A DNA stretch of 64,000 bases from Terriglobales bacterium (GCA_035651995.1 DASRER010000020.1:1-64000), one strand, 5' to 3'; shown: positions 25,756 through 34,808, numbered from the stretch's first letter. Numbers and translations are program-made. The notes: generated by a model not told the origin, from the sequence alone.

Positions 25756-26112
25756 TTAACCGTGCGCCGCCAGCGCGGCTTCAGCTTCACTGATGGCTGC
25801 GAAGAGCTTGAGTGTCTGGTCCACGTGCGTCACCTTGAACGTCTCGCGCACGCGCGGCGCCACGGCGACGAGGGCCAGCGAGCCGCCCGCCTTCTCGCGC
25901 GAAACGTGCAGGTGCACCAGCGATCCGATGCCCGCCGAATCAACGTACGGCACGTCCGCAAGATCAAGGATCAGCGAGGGAGCGGTTTGGCCGCGCCAGG
26001 CGTCCTGAAACCGGAACAGGTTTTCCAAGGTCAGCGGACCCCTGATCACCATCACCACTTGTCCCGGGTGCACGCCGGGCCGCGTTTGCAGTGCAAAACT
26101 TCCCGATGGCAT
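25756..26112 (-). CDS. STAS-domain anti-anti-sigma factor
   Basis: A 118-residue single-domain protein of the SpoIIAA/RsbV type. The phosphorylation loop LADVPYVDSAGIGSL places the regulatory serine at about residue 59, and the flanking helices match. Unphosphorylated antagonists sequester an anti-sigma kinase and free a sigma factor. GGAG precedes the ATG at 26112. No cognate kinase or phosphatase lies nearby, so partners are unlinked. Convergent with the amidohydrolase gene. Confidence 0.9.
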   Translation of the reverse strand: MPSGSFALQTRPGVHPGQVVMVIRGPLTLENLFRFQDAWRGQTAPSLILDLADVPYVDSAGIGSLVHLHVSREKAGGSLALVAVAPRVRETFKVTHVDQTLKLFAAISEAEAALAAHG

Positions 26113-26168
26113 CGGCCAACTCCAGCTTTTATGCGGGCTTAACAGCGGCTTGCAGCATAACGACAAAG

Positions 26169-26185
26169 TGTTAAGGCACTGTTAA
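26169..26185. promoter_or_regulatory. Pho-box-like direct repeat
   Basis: TGTTAA occurs at 26169-26174 and again at 26180-26185, exactly 11 bp (one helical turn) apart. On the complement this reads TTAACA-N5-TTAACA, the arrangement bound by PhoP-type regulators in Bacillus. A third TTAACA lies at 26139-26144. It lies upstream of the CHAD-ppx polyphosphate genes, which makes phosphate control plausible. No such tandem box is seen before ppk1. Confidence 0.4.
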
Positions 26186-26264
26186 ACTGGTAAGGAAGCT
26201 GCGGCCGTACGGAGCCCTTGCAGTCGGGTCCCCTCTCCGGTATCGTGCGGCACTCCTGCCGAGT

Positions 26265-27146
26265 ATGGAATCCTCAGGGAAAGTTCGCACTCTTAAATTA
26301 CTGACGACGCTGGAGAACCTGCCCAAGAAGATCGCCAGCCAGGCCGGCCCCGAGCCGGTCCACAAGCTGCGCACCACCATCCGACGGGTGGAGTCGCTGC
26401 TGGATACGGCCGGCCTGGCCAGGAGCGGCAAGTCGGCCAAGCTTCTGAAACAAGCGGCCAGGCTGCGCAAGCGCGCCGGCAAGGTGCGCGACCTCGACGT
26501 GCAGATCGCCGCCCTCAAGCAGGTGAAAGTGGAGGCCGCAGCCCGCGACCGCAAACGCGTGATGCGGGCGCTGGAGAAGGCGCGCGCCAAGCAGGAGAAC
26601 AAGCTGCTGGCCGAGCTGGAGTCGGCGCGCGACCACAACTTCGGCAAGCACGTGAGGAGGACACGCGAGGAACTGCTGTCGGCCGCAAGCGCACGCCAGT
26701 CCCGCCCGGGGTTCGATCCGGTGGCGCAGGCGCTCGACGGCTTCGCCGAACTCGCGCGCGGGCGCGGTGCGCTCACCGAGACCACGCTGCACGACTTTCG
26801 CCTGCGCTGCAAGCGCCTGCGCTACACCGCCGAGATGGCCGGCAAGACGCCCGCGGCCACCGCCGCCATCGAGCAGTTCACCCGCATACAGGACGCCGCC
26901 GGCGAGTGGCACGACTGGCTCACGCTGACCGGCACCGCGGAAGACAAGCTGGGGCGCTCCAGTTCGCCGCTGGTGAGCGCGCTGCGCGCCATCACGCGCT
27001 CCAAGTTCCTGGAAGCGGTGCGCGTCACCACCGACGCGGAGCGCAACCTACTCGCGCAGCGCGAGGGACGGGCCCGCAAAGCGCCACGCGCTGAACCTGC
27101 CGCGCCCGTTGAGGGCCCGCTGCGCGCCGTCGCCGGCGTTTCGTAA
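26265..27146 (+). CDS. CHAD-domain protein (polyphosphate binding)
   Basis: A 293-residue all-helical, strongly basic protein. The CHAD pattern is clear: conserved VHKLRTTIRRVESLL near residue 27, RLRKRAGKVRDLDVQI near 70, and later LHDFRLRCKRLRYTAEM and IQDAAGEWHDW. CHAD domains bind polyphosphate through conserved His, Arg and Lys residues and localise to polyphosphate granules. Here it is not fused to a CYTH domain. It is 24 nt upstream of ppx in the same direction and faces the sixA-ppk1 pair, so all four genes concern one polymer. Confidence 0.92.
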   Translation: MESSGKVRTLKLLTTLENLPKKIASQAGPEPVHKLRTTIRRVESLLDTAGLARSGKSAKLLKQAARLRKRAGKVRDLDVQIAALKQVKVEAAARDRKRVMRALEKARAKQENKLLAELESARDHNFGKHVRRTREELLSAASARQSRPGFDPVAQALDGFAELARGRGALTETTLHDFRLRCKRLRYTAEMAGKTPAATAAIEQFTRIQDAAGEWHDWLTLTGTAEDKLGRSSSPLVSALRAITRSKFLEAVRVTTDAERNLLAQREGRARKAPRAEPAAPVEGPLRAVAGVS

Positions 27147-27170
27147 TTCTTCACCGCGCCGCCAGAATCC

Positions 27171-28697
27171 ATGCCCGCCTTCGCCGCGGTTGACATCGGA
27201 GCGAACTCGGTCCGGCTGAAGATTGCGCGGCTGGTGCGCAGCCGCCTGCGCGTGGTCCACGAAGACCGCGAAGTCACCCGCCTGGGCCAATCGGTTTTCC
27301 GCAACGGCACACTCGAACCCACCACCATGGCGCACACGGTGAAGGTGCTGCGCCGCTTTCATCGCGCCGTGCAGGAGCACGGCGTGGACCGCGTGCGCGT
27401 GGTCGCCACCAGCGCGCTGCGCGACGCGCGCAACGCCGCGTCGTTCATCGAGTGGGCGCGCGCCGCCACCGGCTGGCACGTGGAGGTCATCTCCGGCCTG
27501 GAAGAAGGCCGGCTCATCCACCTGGGCGTGATGTCGGCCACGCGCTCCGGCGCCCAGCGCGTGCTGCTGGTGGACCTTGGCGGTGGAAGCTGCGAGCTGA
27601 CCATCTCCATGGGCGGCCAGATCCGGCAGCTCCACAGCCTGCCGCTCGGCGCGGTGCGGCTCACGCAGGAGTTTCTGCGCCGCGATCCGCCCAAACGCAA
27701 GGAGCTGGCGCGGCTGCGCGAGTTCATTGCGGAAGAGATTGCCCCGCTGCAGAAGCGGATTGCCGCGCGCAAGCTGCAGCTGGCGATTGCCACCTCGGGC
27801 ACCGCTGCCGCACTGAACCGCGCCTGGATGGCGCGCCAGCGCAAGAAGGACCGCGCGCCGCGCTCGGTGCCCACCGCCGCGGTGGTGAAGCTGGCGGACC
27901 TGCTCTCGCGCGCCACGCTCAACGAGCGCATCGCCATGCCGGGCATCGGGCCGCGACGCGCCGAGATCATCGTGGCCGGCGCCGTCGTGTTCGCCGAGCT
28001 GTTCACGCGGCTCGGCCTGCGCGGCTTCCGCTATTCGCCCCTGGGACTGCGCGACGGCCTGCTGGCGCAGATGGCCACCGACTACGGCCGCAGCGCCCGC
28101 CTGCAACGGCAACTGCAGTCGGAGCGCGAGAACGCGCTGCTCGCCGTCGGGCGCCACTACGGCATCGATCACAAGCATGCCGCTCGCGTCCGCCAGCTCG
28201 CCGGCGAACTGTTTGGCGGACTCAAGAGCGTGCACGGCCTGCCGCCGGAGTACAACGAGTGGCTCGCCGCGGCCGCCATGCTCTGCGAAGTGGGACTTTT
28301 CCTGAGCCGCACCGGCCGGCACCGGCACACGTACTACATCATCGCCAACTCCGACATTTTCGGTTACACCGTCGAGCAGCGGCGCATTATCGCCACCCTC
28401 GCGCGCTTCCTGGGCAAGTCGGTCCCGCAGCCCGGCGATCGCGTGCTGCGCCGCCTGCGCTCGCCGGACCGAGAGCGCATTCCGAAAGCCGTAGCGCTGC
28501 TGCGGCTGGCCGTGTCGCTCGATCAGGGACGCCGCGGCGCGGTGCGCGGCGTCTCGGCCCGCGCGGTGGAGGATCGGGTCCTGCTGAAGCTCAAAGCCGG
28601 ACGCGGCGGCGCCGACCTGGAGTTGTGGGCGCTGGAAAAGGAGCGTGCTTACTTCCGCCAGGTCTTCGGGCGGGAGCTGGTGGCGGCTGCTTCGTAG
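27171..28697 (+). CDS. ppx: exopolyphosphatase, Ppx/GppA family
   Basis: A 508-residue cytosolic phosphatase. The N-terminal ASKHA fold carries FAAVDIGANSVRLKIARL (phosphate-1 loop) and LLVDLGGGSCELT (phosphate-2 loop). The C-terminal half (from about 310) is an HD-like helical region with HYGIDHKHAARV and AAMLCEVGLFLSRTGRHRHTYYII. It releases Pi processively from polyphosphate and may also hydrolyse pppGpp. Its 3' end overlaps the convergent sixA gene by 49 nt, so the two transcripts are complementary there. Confidence 0.94.
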   Translation: MPAFAAVDIGANSVRLKIARLVRSRLRVVHEDREVTRLGQSVFRNGTLEPTTMAHTVKVLRRFHRAVQEHGVDRVRVVATSALRDARNAASFIEWARAATGWHVEVISGLEEGRLIHLGVMSATRSGAQRVLLVDLGGGSCELTISMGGQIRQLHSLPLGAVRLTQEFLRRDPPKRKELARLREFIAEEIAPLQKRIAARKLQLAIATSGTAAALNRAWMARQRKKDRAPRSVPTAAVVKLADLLSRATLNERIAMPGIGPRRAEIIVAGAVVFAELFTRLGLRGFRYSPLGLRDGLLAQMATDYGRSARLQRQLQSERENALLAVGRHYGIDHKHAARVRQLAGELFGGLKSVHGLPPEYNEWLAAAAMLCEVGLFLSRTGRHRHTYYIIANSDIFGYTVEQRRIIATLARFLGKSVPQPGDRVLRRLRSPDRERIPKAVALLRLAVSLDQGRRGAVRGVSARAVEDRVLLKLKAGRGGADLELWALEKERAYFRQVFGRELVAAAS

Positions 28698-29182
28698 GCG
28701 GCGCGCAGCAGCTTGGGCGTGAGACACCAGTGCAGCGTCGCCGGACGCGAGCCGGAGCGCTCCACGCGAGCGATGGCACACTTCTTTAGGTCGACCGAGC
28801 GGTCGTTGCCGCCATCGCTGATCAGCAGGCTGAGAAACTCGCTCAGCGTGGGATTGTGTCCCACCAGCATGATGGACTCGGCCTTGGCGTACTTGCCCAG
28901 CAGGTCGCGGAAGGCGTCGCAGTTCGACTCGGGGCGCAGCGCCGCATCCTGCTGCACCTTGCCTTCGTAGCCGATCTCATTCGCCACCAGCGCCGCGGTT
29001 TGCGTTGCCCGCTTCAGCGGGCTGGAGATGATCAGGTCCACATCGAGCTCGAGGGCGGCCAGGGCGCGGCCGAGTTCGCGGCACTGCTCGATGCCGTCGC
29101 GGTCGAGCGGCCGCTTGTCGTCACTTTTCTGGCTGGAGCGATGGGTCCCGGCGCTGGCGTGGCGGAGAAAGTACAAGATCAT
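28649..29182 (-). CDS. sixA: phosphohistidine phosphatase SixA
   Basis: A 177-residue histidine-phosphatase-fold enzyme. The catalytic RHASAG motif is at the very N-terminus (His8, same number as in E. coli SixA). IISSPLKRATQTA and MLVGHNPTLSEFL provide the other phosphate-pocket residues. SixA removes phosphate from histidine, classically on Hpt domains or the nitrogen PTS. The start overlaps the ppk1 stop by 4 nt. Because PPK1 is itself a phosphohistidine enzyme, the coupling is suggestive. The tail overlaps ppx. Confidence 0.93.
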   Translation of the reverse strand: MILYFLRHASAGTHRSSQKSDDKRPLDRDGIEQCRELGRALAALELDVDLIISSPLKRATQTAALVANEIGYEGKVQQDAALRPESNCDAFRDLLGKYAKAESIMLVGHNPTLSEFLSLLISDGGNDRSVDLKKCAIARVERSGSRPATLHWCLTPKLLRAAYEAAATSSRPKTWRK

Positions 29183-31341
29183 CGCGCAGCCACTCTCTCA
29201 GCCCGGTCGGTGAAGCGGGCGGGCTTTCTGCGCGCGGCGGCCGTGGGAATGTCGGCGGCGGTGGCGCGGCCCTCGGCCACGTCGACGAGGAATTCCTGCG
29301 CGCTGAATTTTCCCGGGGCGCGGCGCGGTCCGGCATTCGCGCCGTCGGCGCGCGACCACTCGCCGTCGGCGCGCAGCCGGCGCGCCTTGCTGTTGTCGGC
29401 CAGGTAAGCGGCCAGGATTTCGTCACGCACCCGCGTCCGCAAGATGGGGTCCTGCAACGGGAACATGACCTCCACGCGCTCGTAGAGGTTGCGCGGCATC
29501 CAGTCGGCGCTGCTCAGGTAGATCTCCTCGCCGCCGCCATTGGCGAAGTAGAAGATACGGCTGTGCTCGAGGAACCGGCCCACGACGCTGCGCACGCGGA
29601 TGCGGCTGCTCACGCGCCGCACGCCCGGACGCAGCGCGCACATGCCGCGCACGATCAGGTCCACCGTCACGCCCGCCTGCGAGGCGCGATAGAGCTCCTG
29701 GATCACGCTCTGGTCGAGCAGCGCGTTCATCTTGGCGATGATGTGCGCCGGGCGCCCCTGGCGCGCGTGCTCGGCCTCGCGGCCGATCAGCTCCACCGTG
29801 CGCTCGGCCAGGTTGAGCGGCGAAACGATCAGCGGCTCGTAGTGGCTGCGCTCGGCGTACGAGGTGAGGAAGTTGAACACGTCGTGCGCCGCGCCGGTGA
29901 GCGCCGGATCGGCGGTGAGCAGGCTCAGGTCGGTATAGAACTTCGCCGTCGCCGGGTTGTAGTTGCCGGTGCCCAGGTGCGCGTAGCGGCGGGTGGCGCC
30001 GTCTTCGTCCTTGCGCACCATCAGCGAGAGCTTACAGTGCGTCTTCAGCCCCACCAGGCCGTGGAACACCTGCACGCCGGCATCTTCCAGTTGCCGCGCC
30101 CAGCGGATGTTGGATGCCTCGTCGAATCGGGCCTTGAGTTCGACCACCACCACCACTTCCTTGTTGCCGGCGGCGCGCAGCAGCGCCTGCAGGATGGGCG
30201 AGTCTTCGTTGGTGCGATACAGCGTCTGCTTGATGGAAAGCACCGCCGGGTCGTCGGCGGCGGCGTCAATAAAGGCCACCACCGATTTGTACGAGTCAAA
30301 GGGATGGTGCAGCATCACGTCGCGTGTCCGCAGCCGGTCCCAGATGCTCTGCGTTGCCGGCATGGAAAGCTCGCGCGCCACGAACGGCCGGAACTTGAGG
30401 TCGGGACGGTCGGTCAGCTCGTAAATGTGCAGCAGGCGTGAGAGGTTCACCGGGCCGGGCGTGCGGAACACCTGCCAGCTCTGCAATTCGAAATTGTTGC
30501 GCAGCCGCTCGACCATGTCGTCGCTGGCATCGGACTCGATCTCCAGGCGCACGGCGTCGCCCTTGCGGCGGTTGTGCAGCTCGGTGCGCACCGAGTCGAG
30601 CAGGTTGCGCGACTCTTCTTCCTGGAGATAGAGGTTGCTGTTGCGCGTGATGCGGAAGGCCGCGTCGGACACAATGTCGTACCCGCGATACATGCGCGCG
30701 GCGTGCGCCGCCACAAGATCGGCGAGAAACACATAGTCGCTGGTGTCGCCGGCACGCGGCAGCTGCACCAGCCGCGGCAGCGCGCGGGGCACGGTGATCA
30801 CGCCCATGTAGAGCTGCGCCGAACGGCGGCGGCGGCGAAGCAGCAGCGCCAGGCACATCGCCTTGTTGATCACGCGCGGGAACGGGTGCGCGGGGTCCAC
30901 CGTGACCGGCGTGAGCAGCGGATCGATCTCGCGGTCGCAGTAGTCGTCCACGAAGCGCTGCGCCGGGCCGTCGAGCTCGGAGAGGCGCAGCACGCGGATG
31001 CCGTTGGCCGAGAGCTCGGGCCGAAGCTGGTCGTTCCACACCCGATACTGGTTGCCCACCAGCTCGTGCATGTCGCGGTCGATCATCGCGGCCGTGTCGG
31101 AAGGCGAAATGCCGTCGGGACCGGACTCGGAGTAGCCGTCTTCGATCTGTTGCAGCAGGCCGGCCACGCGCACTTCCACGAATTCGTCGAGGTTGCTGGC
31201 GGAGATGGCGAGGAACTTCACCCGTTCCAGCAGCGGGTTGCGCGGGTCTTCCGCCTCCTCCAGCACGCGCCGGTTGAAGGCCAGCCAGGAGGCCTCCCGG
31301 TTCAGGTAGTAGCGCGGGCTGTCGAGCGTGAGGCGAGACAT
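29179..31341 (-). CDS. ppk1: polyphosphate kinase 1
   Basis: A 720-residue enzyme making polyphosphate reversibly from ATP. Both catalytic histidines are present: His435 in GLKTHCKLSL (the autophosphorylated one, same number as E. coli) and His455 in RYAHLGTGNYNPATAK. The N-terminus YYLNREASWLAFNRRVLEEA and the C-terminal domain (ADWMPRNLYERVEVMFP) are typical. About 50 extra residues after the conserved end are Ala/Arg-rich and disordered. It is translated just before sixA (4-nt overlap) and is divergent from the CtpA-like gene. Confidence 0.97.
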   Translation of the reverse strand: MSRLTLDSPRYYLNREASWLAFNRRVLEEAEDPRNPLLERVKFLAISASNLDEFVEVRVAGLLQQIEDGYSESGPDGISPSDTAAMIDRDMHELVGNQYRVWNDQLRPELSANGIRVLRLSELDGPAQRFVDDYCDREIDPLLTPVTVDPAHPFPRVINKAMCLALLLRRRRRSAQLYMGVITVPRALPRLVQLPRAGDTSDYVFLADLVAAHAARMYRGYDIVSDAAFRITRNSNLYLQEEESRNLLDSVRTELHNRRKGDAVRLEIESDASDDMVERLRNNFELQSWQVFRTPGPVNLSRLLHIYELTDRPDLKFRPFVARELSMPATQSIWDRLRTRDVMLHHPFDSYKSVVAFIDAAADDPAVLSIKQTLYRTNEDSPILQALLRAAGNKEVVVVVELKARFDEASNIRWARQLEDAGVQVFHGLVGLKTHCKLSLMVRKDEDGATRRYAHLGTGNYNPATAKFYTDLSLLTADPALTGAAHDVFNFLTSYAERSHYEPLIVSPLNLAERTVELIGREAEHARQGRPAHIIAKMNALLDQSVIQELYRASQAGVTVDLIVRGMCALRPGVRRVSSRIRVRSVVGRFLEHSRIFYFANGGGEEIYLSSADWMPRNLYERVEVMFPLQDPILRTRVRDEILAAYLADNSKARRLRADGEWSRADGANAGPRRAPGKFSAQEFLVDVAEGRATAADIPTAAARRKPARFTDRAERVAAR

Positions 31342-31706
31342 GACCGAGTGGGCGTGGTGATCTTAGGTCAGGAGTGTTAACAGAAGATGAAAAGCGGTCC
31401 CGAGGCCACCCTTTAGGTTACACCCTTCACGGTCTCCCGAGGGCCCCGCCGGACACCGCCCTTCGCCCGGTGAGCATCGGCGGCGAGGCCGAAAATCACC
31501 GCCAGGCGGGGCCTGGAAGCAGAGCAAGCAGCGGCGGCTACACCGTTCTTTTTGTGACGGAAGCGGCCGGCGGGCGTCTAAAAGCACCCTGATCCCGGGG
31601 GAACCCGGCTGCATCCAACCCGGGTATAATGAGCTACTGCCAGCCGGGCGCGCGGCCGGTCCGCGGGCGGTTCCAGGGAAAGAACGAAGTTCGAGAAGGG
31701 TCCTAC
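31342..31706. other. divergent region between ppk1 and the CtpA-like gene
   Basis: About 365 nt with no convincing gene. It holds an extended -10 candidate (GGGTATAAT, TATAAT at 31625-31630) facing right. There is also a TGTTAACA word at about 31375-31382 near the ppk1 start, a single half of the Pho-box-like repeat. GC-rich stems lie at about 31440-31520, where I tried and failed to recognise a riboswitch. Confidence 0.5.
31625..31630 (+). promoter_or_regulatory. -10 element for the CtpA-like gene
   Basis: A perfect TATAAT preceded by GGG. The -35 position (about 31602) is poor. Expected transcription start is near 31637, giving a leader of about 70 nt up to the GTG at 31707. Confidence 0.5.
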
Positions 31707-32927
31707 GTGTCCAAACAGGTTAAAGCCGCCATCCTCAGCACTTCACTCGTCATTGTTGCTTTCACCGTCATCGGCGGCCTGGGCGTCAAGGCCTCGACGG
31801 GCGACGGCGCCTACAAGCAGATGGGCGTCTACAGCGAGGTGCTCACCCGCATCAGCAAGGAGTACGTGGAAGAGCCCAACATGCCGAACGTCACCGACGG
31901 CGCGCTGCATGGGCTGCTCGAGTCACTGGACGCAAACTCCAGCTATCTCACGCCGGCTGAGTACCGCAGCTACCGCGAGCGCAAGGAAGGCAAGGGCGGC
32001 ACGGGCGCGACCATCTCGAAGCGCTTCGGCTATGCGGCCGTGATCTCCGTGCTTCCCGGCAGCCCGGCTGACAAGGCGGGCGTCGAAGCGGGTGACATCA
32101 TTGAGGGCATCGAGGGTAAGACCACGCGCGACATGTCGCTGGCGCAGATCAACCTGCTGCTCAGCGGCGCTCCCGGCTCGCAGGTGAACATCAGCGTGGT
32201 GCGCGCGCGCAAGGCCGAGCCGCAGAAGATCACCATCGTGCGCGACAACGTGAGCGTTCCCCCGCCCACCGAGAAAATGATGGAAGACTCGGTCGGCTAC
32301 ATCAAGGTTGACGGCCTGCCCAAGGGCCGCGCGTCGGAGATCGCTTCGCGCATCAAGTCGCTGCAGAAGTCGGGCGCCAAAAAGCTCGTGCTCGACCTGC
32401 GCAACACCTCCGAGGGCGACGAAGCCGAAGGCGTCGCGGTGGCGAACCTGTTCCTGAACCACGGCACCATCGCGTACCTGCAAGGCCAGAAGTATCCGCG
32501 CGAAGACTTCACGGCTGATCCGTCGCGCGCCGTTACCAGTCTGCCCGTGGTTGTGCTGGTCAACCGCGGCACCGCCGGGCCGGCGGAAATCGTGGCCGCG
32601 GCAATTCTTGAGAACGCCCGCGGCGACGTGGTGGGCGACAAGACCTTCGGCGTCGGCTCGGTGCAGAAGGTGCTGGAAGTTCCCGGCGGCTCGGCGCTCA
32701 TCCTGAGCGTGGCCAAGTACTACTCGCCGGCGGGTAAAGCCATCCAGGACACGGCCGTCACGCCCAACATCGTGGTGGCAGACAACGACGACGACATCTC
32801 GCCCGACGACGACGAAAACGCTCCGCAGCAGCCGGAGAAAAGGCCTCCCCAGGAAGATGAGCAGCTCAAGCGCGCCATCGAGGTGCTGAAGAACAGGACT
32901 GCGAAGGCGGAGTTGAACAAGCAGTAG
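31707..32927 (+). CDS. S41 (CtpA-like) protease homologue, catalytic residues lost
   Basis: A 406-residue membrane-anchored periplasmic protein. The GTG at 31707 is preceded by AGAAGG, and a TM/signal segment spans about 8-27. A helical N-domain, a PDZ domain (about 105-170) and an S41 core follow. In active CtpA/Prc enzymes the Ser of the S-A-S-A-S-E motif and the Lys of TFGKG lie 25 residues apart. The aligned residues here are Gly291 (GTAGPAE) and Val316 (TFGVG), also 25 apart. Both catalytic residues are missing while the fold is kept, so this is a probable pseudoprotease. The acidic C-tail (DNDDDISPDDDE) is unusual. It may bind or scaffold rather than cleave. Confidence 0.9.
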   Translation: MSKQVKAAILSTSLVIVAFTVIGGLGVKASTGDGAYKQMGVYSEVLTRISKEYVEEPNMPNVTDGALHGLLESLDANSSYLTPAEYRSYRERKEGKGGTGATISKRFGYAAVISVLPGSPADKAGVEAGDIIEGIEGKTTRDMSLAQINLLLSGAPGSQVNISVVRARKAEPQKITIVRDNVSVPPPTEKMMEDSVGYIKVDGLPKGRASEIASRIKSLQKSGAKKLVLDLRNTSEGDEAEGVAVANLFLNHGTIAYLQGQKYPREDFTADPSRAVTSLPVVVLVNRGTAGPAEIVAAAILENARGDVVGDKTFGVGSVQKVLEVPGGSALILSVAKYYSPAGKAIQDTAVTPNIVVADNDDDISPDDDENAPQQPEKRPPQEDEQLKRAIEVLKNRTAKAELNKQ

Positions 32928-33089
32928 CTTCCTTTCAAGGTGTCATTGTGATGGCGAGCGCGCTTCCCGGCGCGCTCTTTTGTGCACGGGCCGATCCATT
33001 CCCGCCGGGCAAGCCTCCCGCCGTTACCCTGGGCCACGTCCCGTTCGTTACTTGGGGCGGCTGGCAACTCGGCCTAAGATCGGGAAGTC

Positions 33090-33791
33090 ATGCTGCTGAA
33101 CGCACTCCTCCTGGCGCGCGATCCCGAACTGGTCGCGCTCATGCGCCGGCTCTTCGACGACCTGGGTATCCATCTGGAAACAATGGCTTCGAGCAAGGCT
33201 GCCGCAGAGCGCCTGGCCCGCCGCAAGTTCGAAGCCGTGCTGGTGGATTGCGATCAGGTGGAGGGCGCGCGCGACATGGTGAAAACCGTCCGCGCCATGC
33301 CCAGCAACAAGACTTCCGTCCTGTTCGCCATCGTCCACAACACCACTCCGGTCGGGAAAGCTTTCGAGATGGGCGCCAACTTCGTGTGGGAGCGTCCCGT
33401 CACGCAGGAGCGTGCGCAACGCTGCCTGCGCGCGGCGCATGCCCTGATGGCGCGCGAGCGCCGGCGTGCGTTCCGCCACGGCATCGACGCGTCGGTGTTT
33501 CTTCAGATGGAGAATGGCACCGAAGTCCGCGCCCGCGGCCTGAACCTGAGCGAGGGCGGCATGGCGGTGTGGCTGGAGCGGGAAAAACTGCGTCCCGGCA
33601 ACGCCGTCCACCTGCGCTTCCTGCTGCCGGATAGCGACGTGTGGATGCAGGCCAAGTCGAGCGTGATCTGGACTTCACCACAGGGCCACGTGGGTCTGCA
33701 ATTCAGCGCGGTCAGCGCCGGTCTCCGCCTTGAGCTCGCGCAGTGGCTCACCGCGCGGCCCGAGATACGTCGCCTGGCAACGGCGGGGTAA
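33090..33791 (+). CDS. degenerate receiver plus PilZ domain protein
   Basis: A 233-residue protein. Residues 1-125 have a CheY-like layout. The acidic pair is absent (LLLARDPEL), the phospho-site region is VLVDCD, and the switch lysine is replaced by Arg (WERPV), so phosphorylation is doubtful. A PilZ domain (about 128-225) has the RxxxR element in RRRAFRHG and NLSEGGMAVW for D/NxSxxG, so c-di-GMP binding is likely. It would act as a c-di-GMP effector on motility, polysaccharide or transcription partners not encoded nearby. The HD-GYP protein at 7.4-9.4 kb could lower its ligand. Confidence 0.85.
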   Translation: MLLNALLLARDPELVALMRRLFDDLGIHLETMASSKAAAERLARRKFEAVLVDCDQVEGARDMVKTVRAMPSNKTSVLFAIVHNTTPVGKAFEMGANFVWERPVTQERAQRCLRAAHALMARERRRAFRHGIDASVFLQMENGTEVRARGLNLSEGGMAVWLEREKLRPGNAVHLRFLLPDSDVWMQAKSSVIWTSPQGHVGLQFSAVSAGLRLELAQWLTARPEIRRLATAG

Positions 33792-33794
33792 AGG

Positions 33795-33835
33795 CGCTTT
33801 CCGCTCTCCCGTTTTCCGTTTTCCGTTTTTTCCGC
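33795..33835. repeat. 7-bp-period tract (CCGTTTT type)
   Basis: GCTTTCC, GCTCTCC, CGTTTTC, CGTTTTC and CGTTTTT follow at 7-bp spacing directly after the PilZ gene stop, between two convergent genes. The T runs could assist termination of the rightward transcript. Confidence 0.6.
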
Positions 33836-33902
33836 CAAAAGACCACAACCTTGCCGCCATCTTGAGCGCGCGTAATTTAGGAACGGCAATTCTGGAAACG
33901 CG

Positions 33903-34808
33903 TTACGGCGCGGGGTTCGCCGCAACAGGCTGCCGGGCGGGCGTTTCCACGGATGGTCCTTCGTCGGTGGTCTCTTCCCACAGGGTGCGGTCGCGCAGGA
34001 TGCGCGACACCAGCGCGGTGTGCATGGCGTGCCCGGCGCGATCGGCCACCACGCGTCCCACGACGCGCTTCCCGAGCAGCGCGAGGTCGCCGATCAGGTC
34101 GAGCACCTTGTGGCGCACGAACTCATCGCTGAAGCGCAGCGGCGGATTCATGATGCCGTCGGCGGTGAGCACGATGGCATTCTCCAGGCTCGCGCCGCGG
34201 ATCAGGCCCATCTTCTCCATCGCTTCCTTGTCCACCAGCGACCCGAAGGTGCGCGCGGGGGCGATCTGGCGGCGATAGAGGTCGCGCGAGAGATCGATTT
34301 CGAAGGTCTCGCGACCGATCATCGGGTGCGGAAAATCGATGTTGTAGGAAACCGAGTAACCGTCGGCCGGATACACGCCGATAAACTTGTTCCCTTCGCG
34401 TAATTCCAGCTTGCGCAGGATGCGCAGCGAGACGCGCCGCTTGCGCTGCTGCTTCAGCCCGGCGCGCAGCACCATGTCCACGAACGGCTGCGCGCTGCCG
34501 TCGAGGATGGGCAGCTCGAGGTTGTCGAGCTCCACGATCGCGTTGTCCACCCCAATGCCGATAAAGGCCGAGAGCAGATGCTCGGTGGTGGAGATGAGCA
34601 CGCCTTTCTTCATCAGGCTGGTGGCGTAGCTCACGCGCGCCACGTTGCGGCTCACCGCCTCGATGGTGAAGCCGTCGAGGTCAACCCGGCGGAACACCAC
34701 GCCGGTGCCCGCGGGTGCGGGCAGAATTCGCAGCTTCACCGGAGCGCCGCTGTGCAGCCCGACGCCGCTGCACTCCACCGCGGAACGAATTGTCTGCTCG
34801 TAACTCAA
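33903..34808 (-). CDS. lpxC: UDP-3-O-acyl-N-acetylglucosamine deacetylase
   Basis: A 301-residue zinc enzyme for the committed step of lipid A synthesis in the cytosol. The zinc ligands and base align with E. coli numbering: His77 in TTEHLLSAF, His233 and Asp237 in FVRHKVLDLIGD, and catalytic His260 in RAGHAMHTAL. It is a stand-alone LpxC, not the LpxC-FabZ fusion of Bacteroidetes. About 20 Pro/Ala-rich residues extend the C-terminus. It is transcribed alone; the other Kdo/lipid A genes are at 56-60 kb. Its presence shows that the organism makes lipid A. Confidence 0.97.
   Translation of the reverse strand: MSYEQTIRSAVECSGVGLHSGAPVKLRILPAPAGTGVVFRRVDLDGFTIEAVSRNVARVSYATSLMKKGVLISTTEHLLSAFIGIGVDNAIVELDNLELPILDGSAQPFVDMVLRAGLKQQRKRRVSLRILRKLELREGNKFIGVYPADGYSVSYNIDFPHPMIGRETFEIDLSRDLYRRQIAPARTFGSLVDKEAMEKMGLIRGASLENAIVLTADGIMNPPLRFSDEFVRHKVLDLIGDLALLGKRVVGRVVADRAGHAMHTALVSRILRDRTLWEETTDEGPSVETPARQPVAANPAP

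Noticed and set aside
31342-31620. Possible riboswitch before ppk1 or the CtpA-like gene
   Set aside because: GC stems are present, but none of the conserved cores of known riboswitch classes could be found on either strand.
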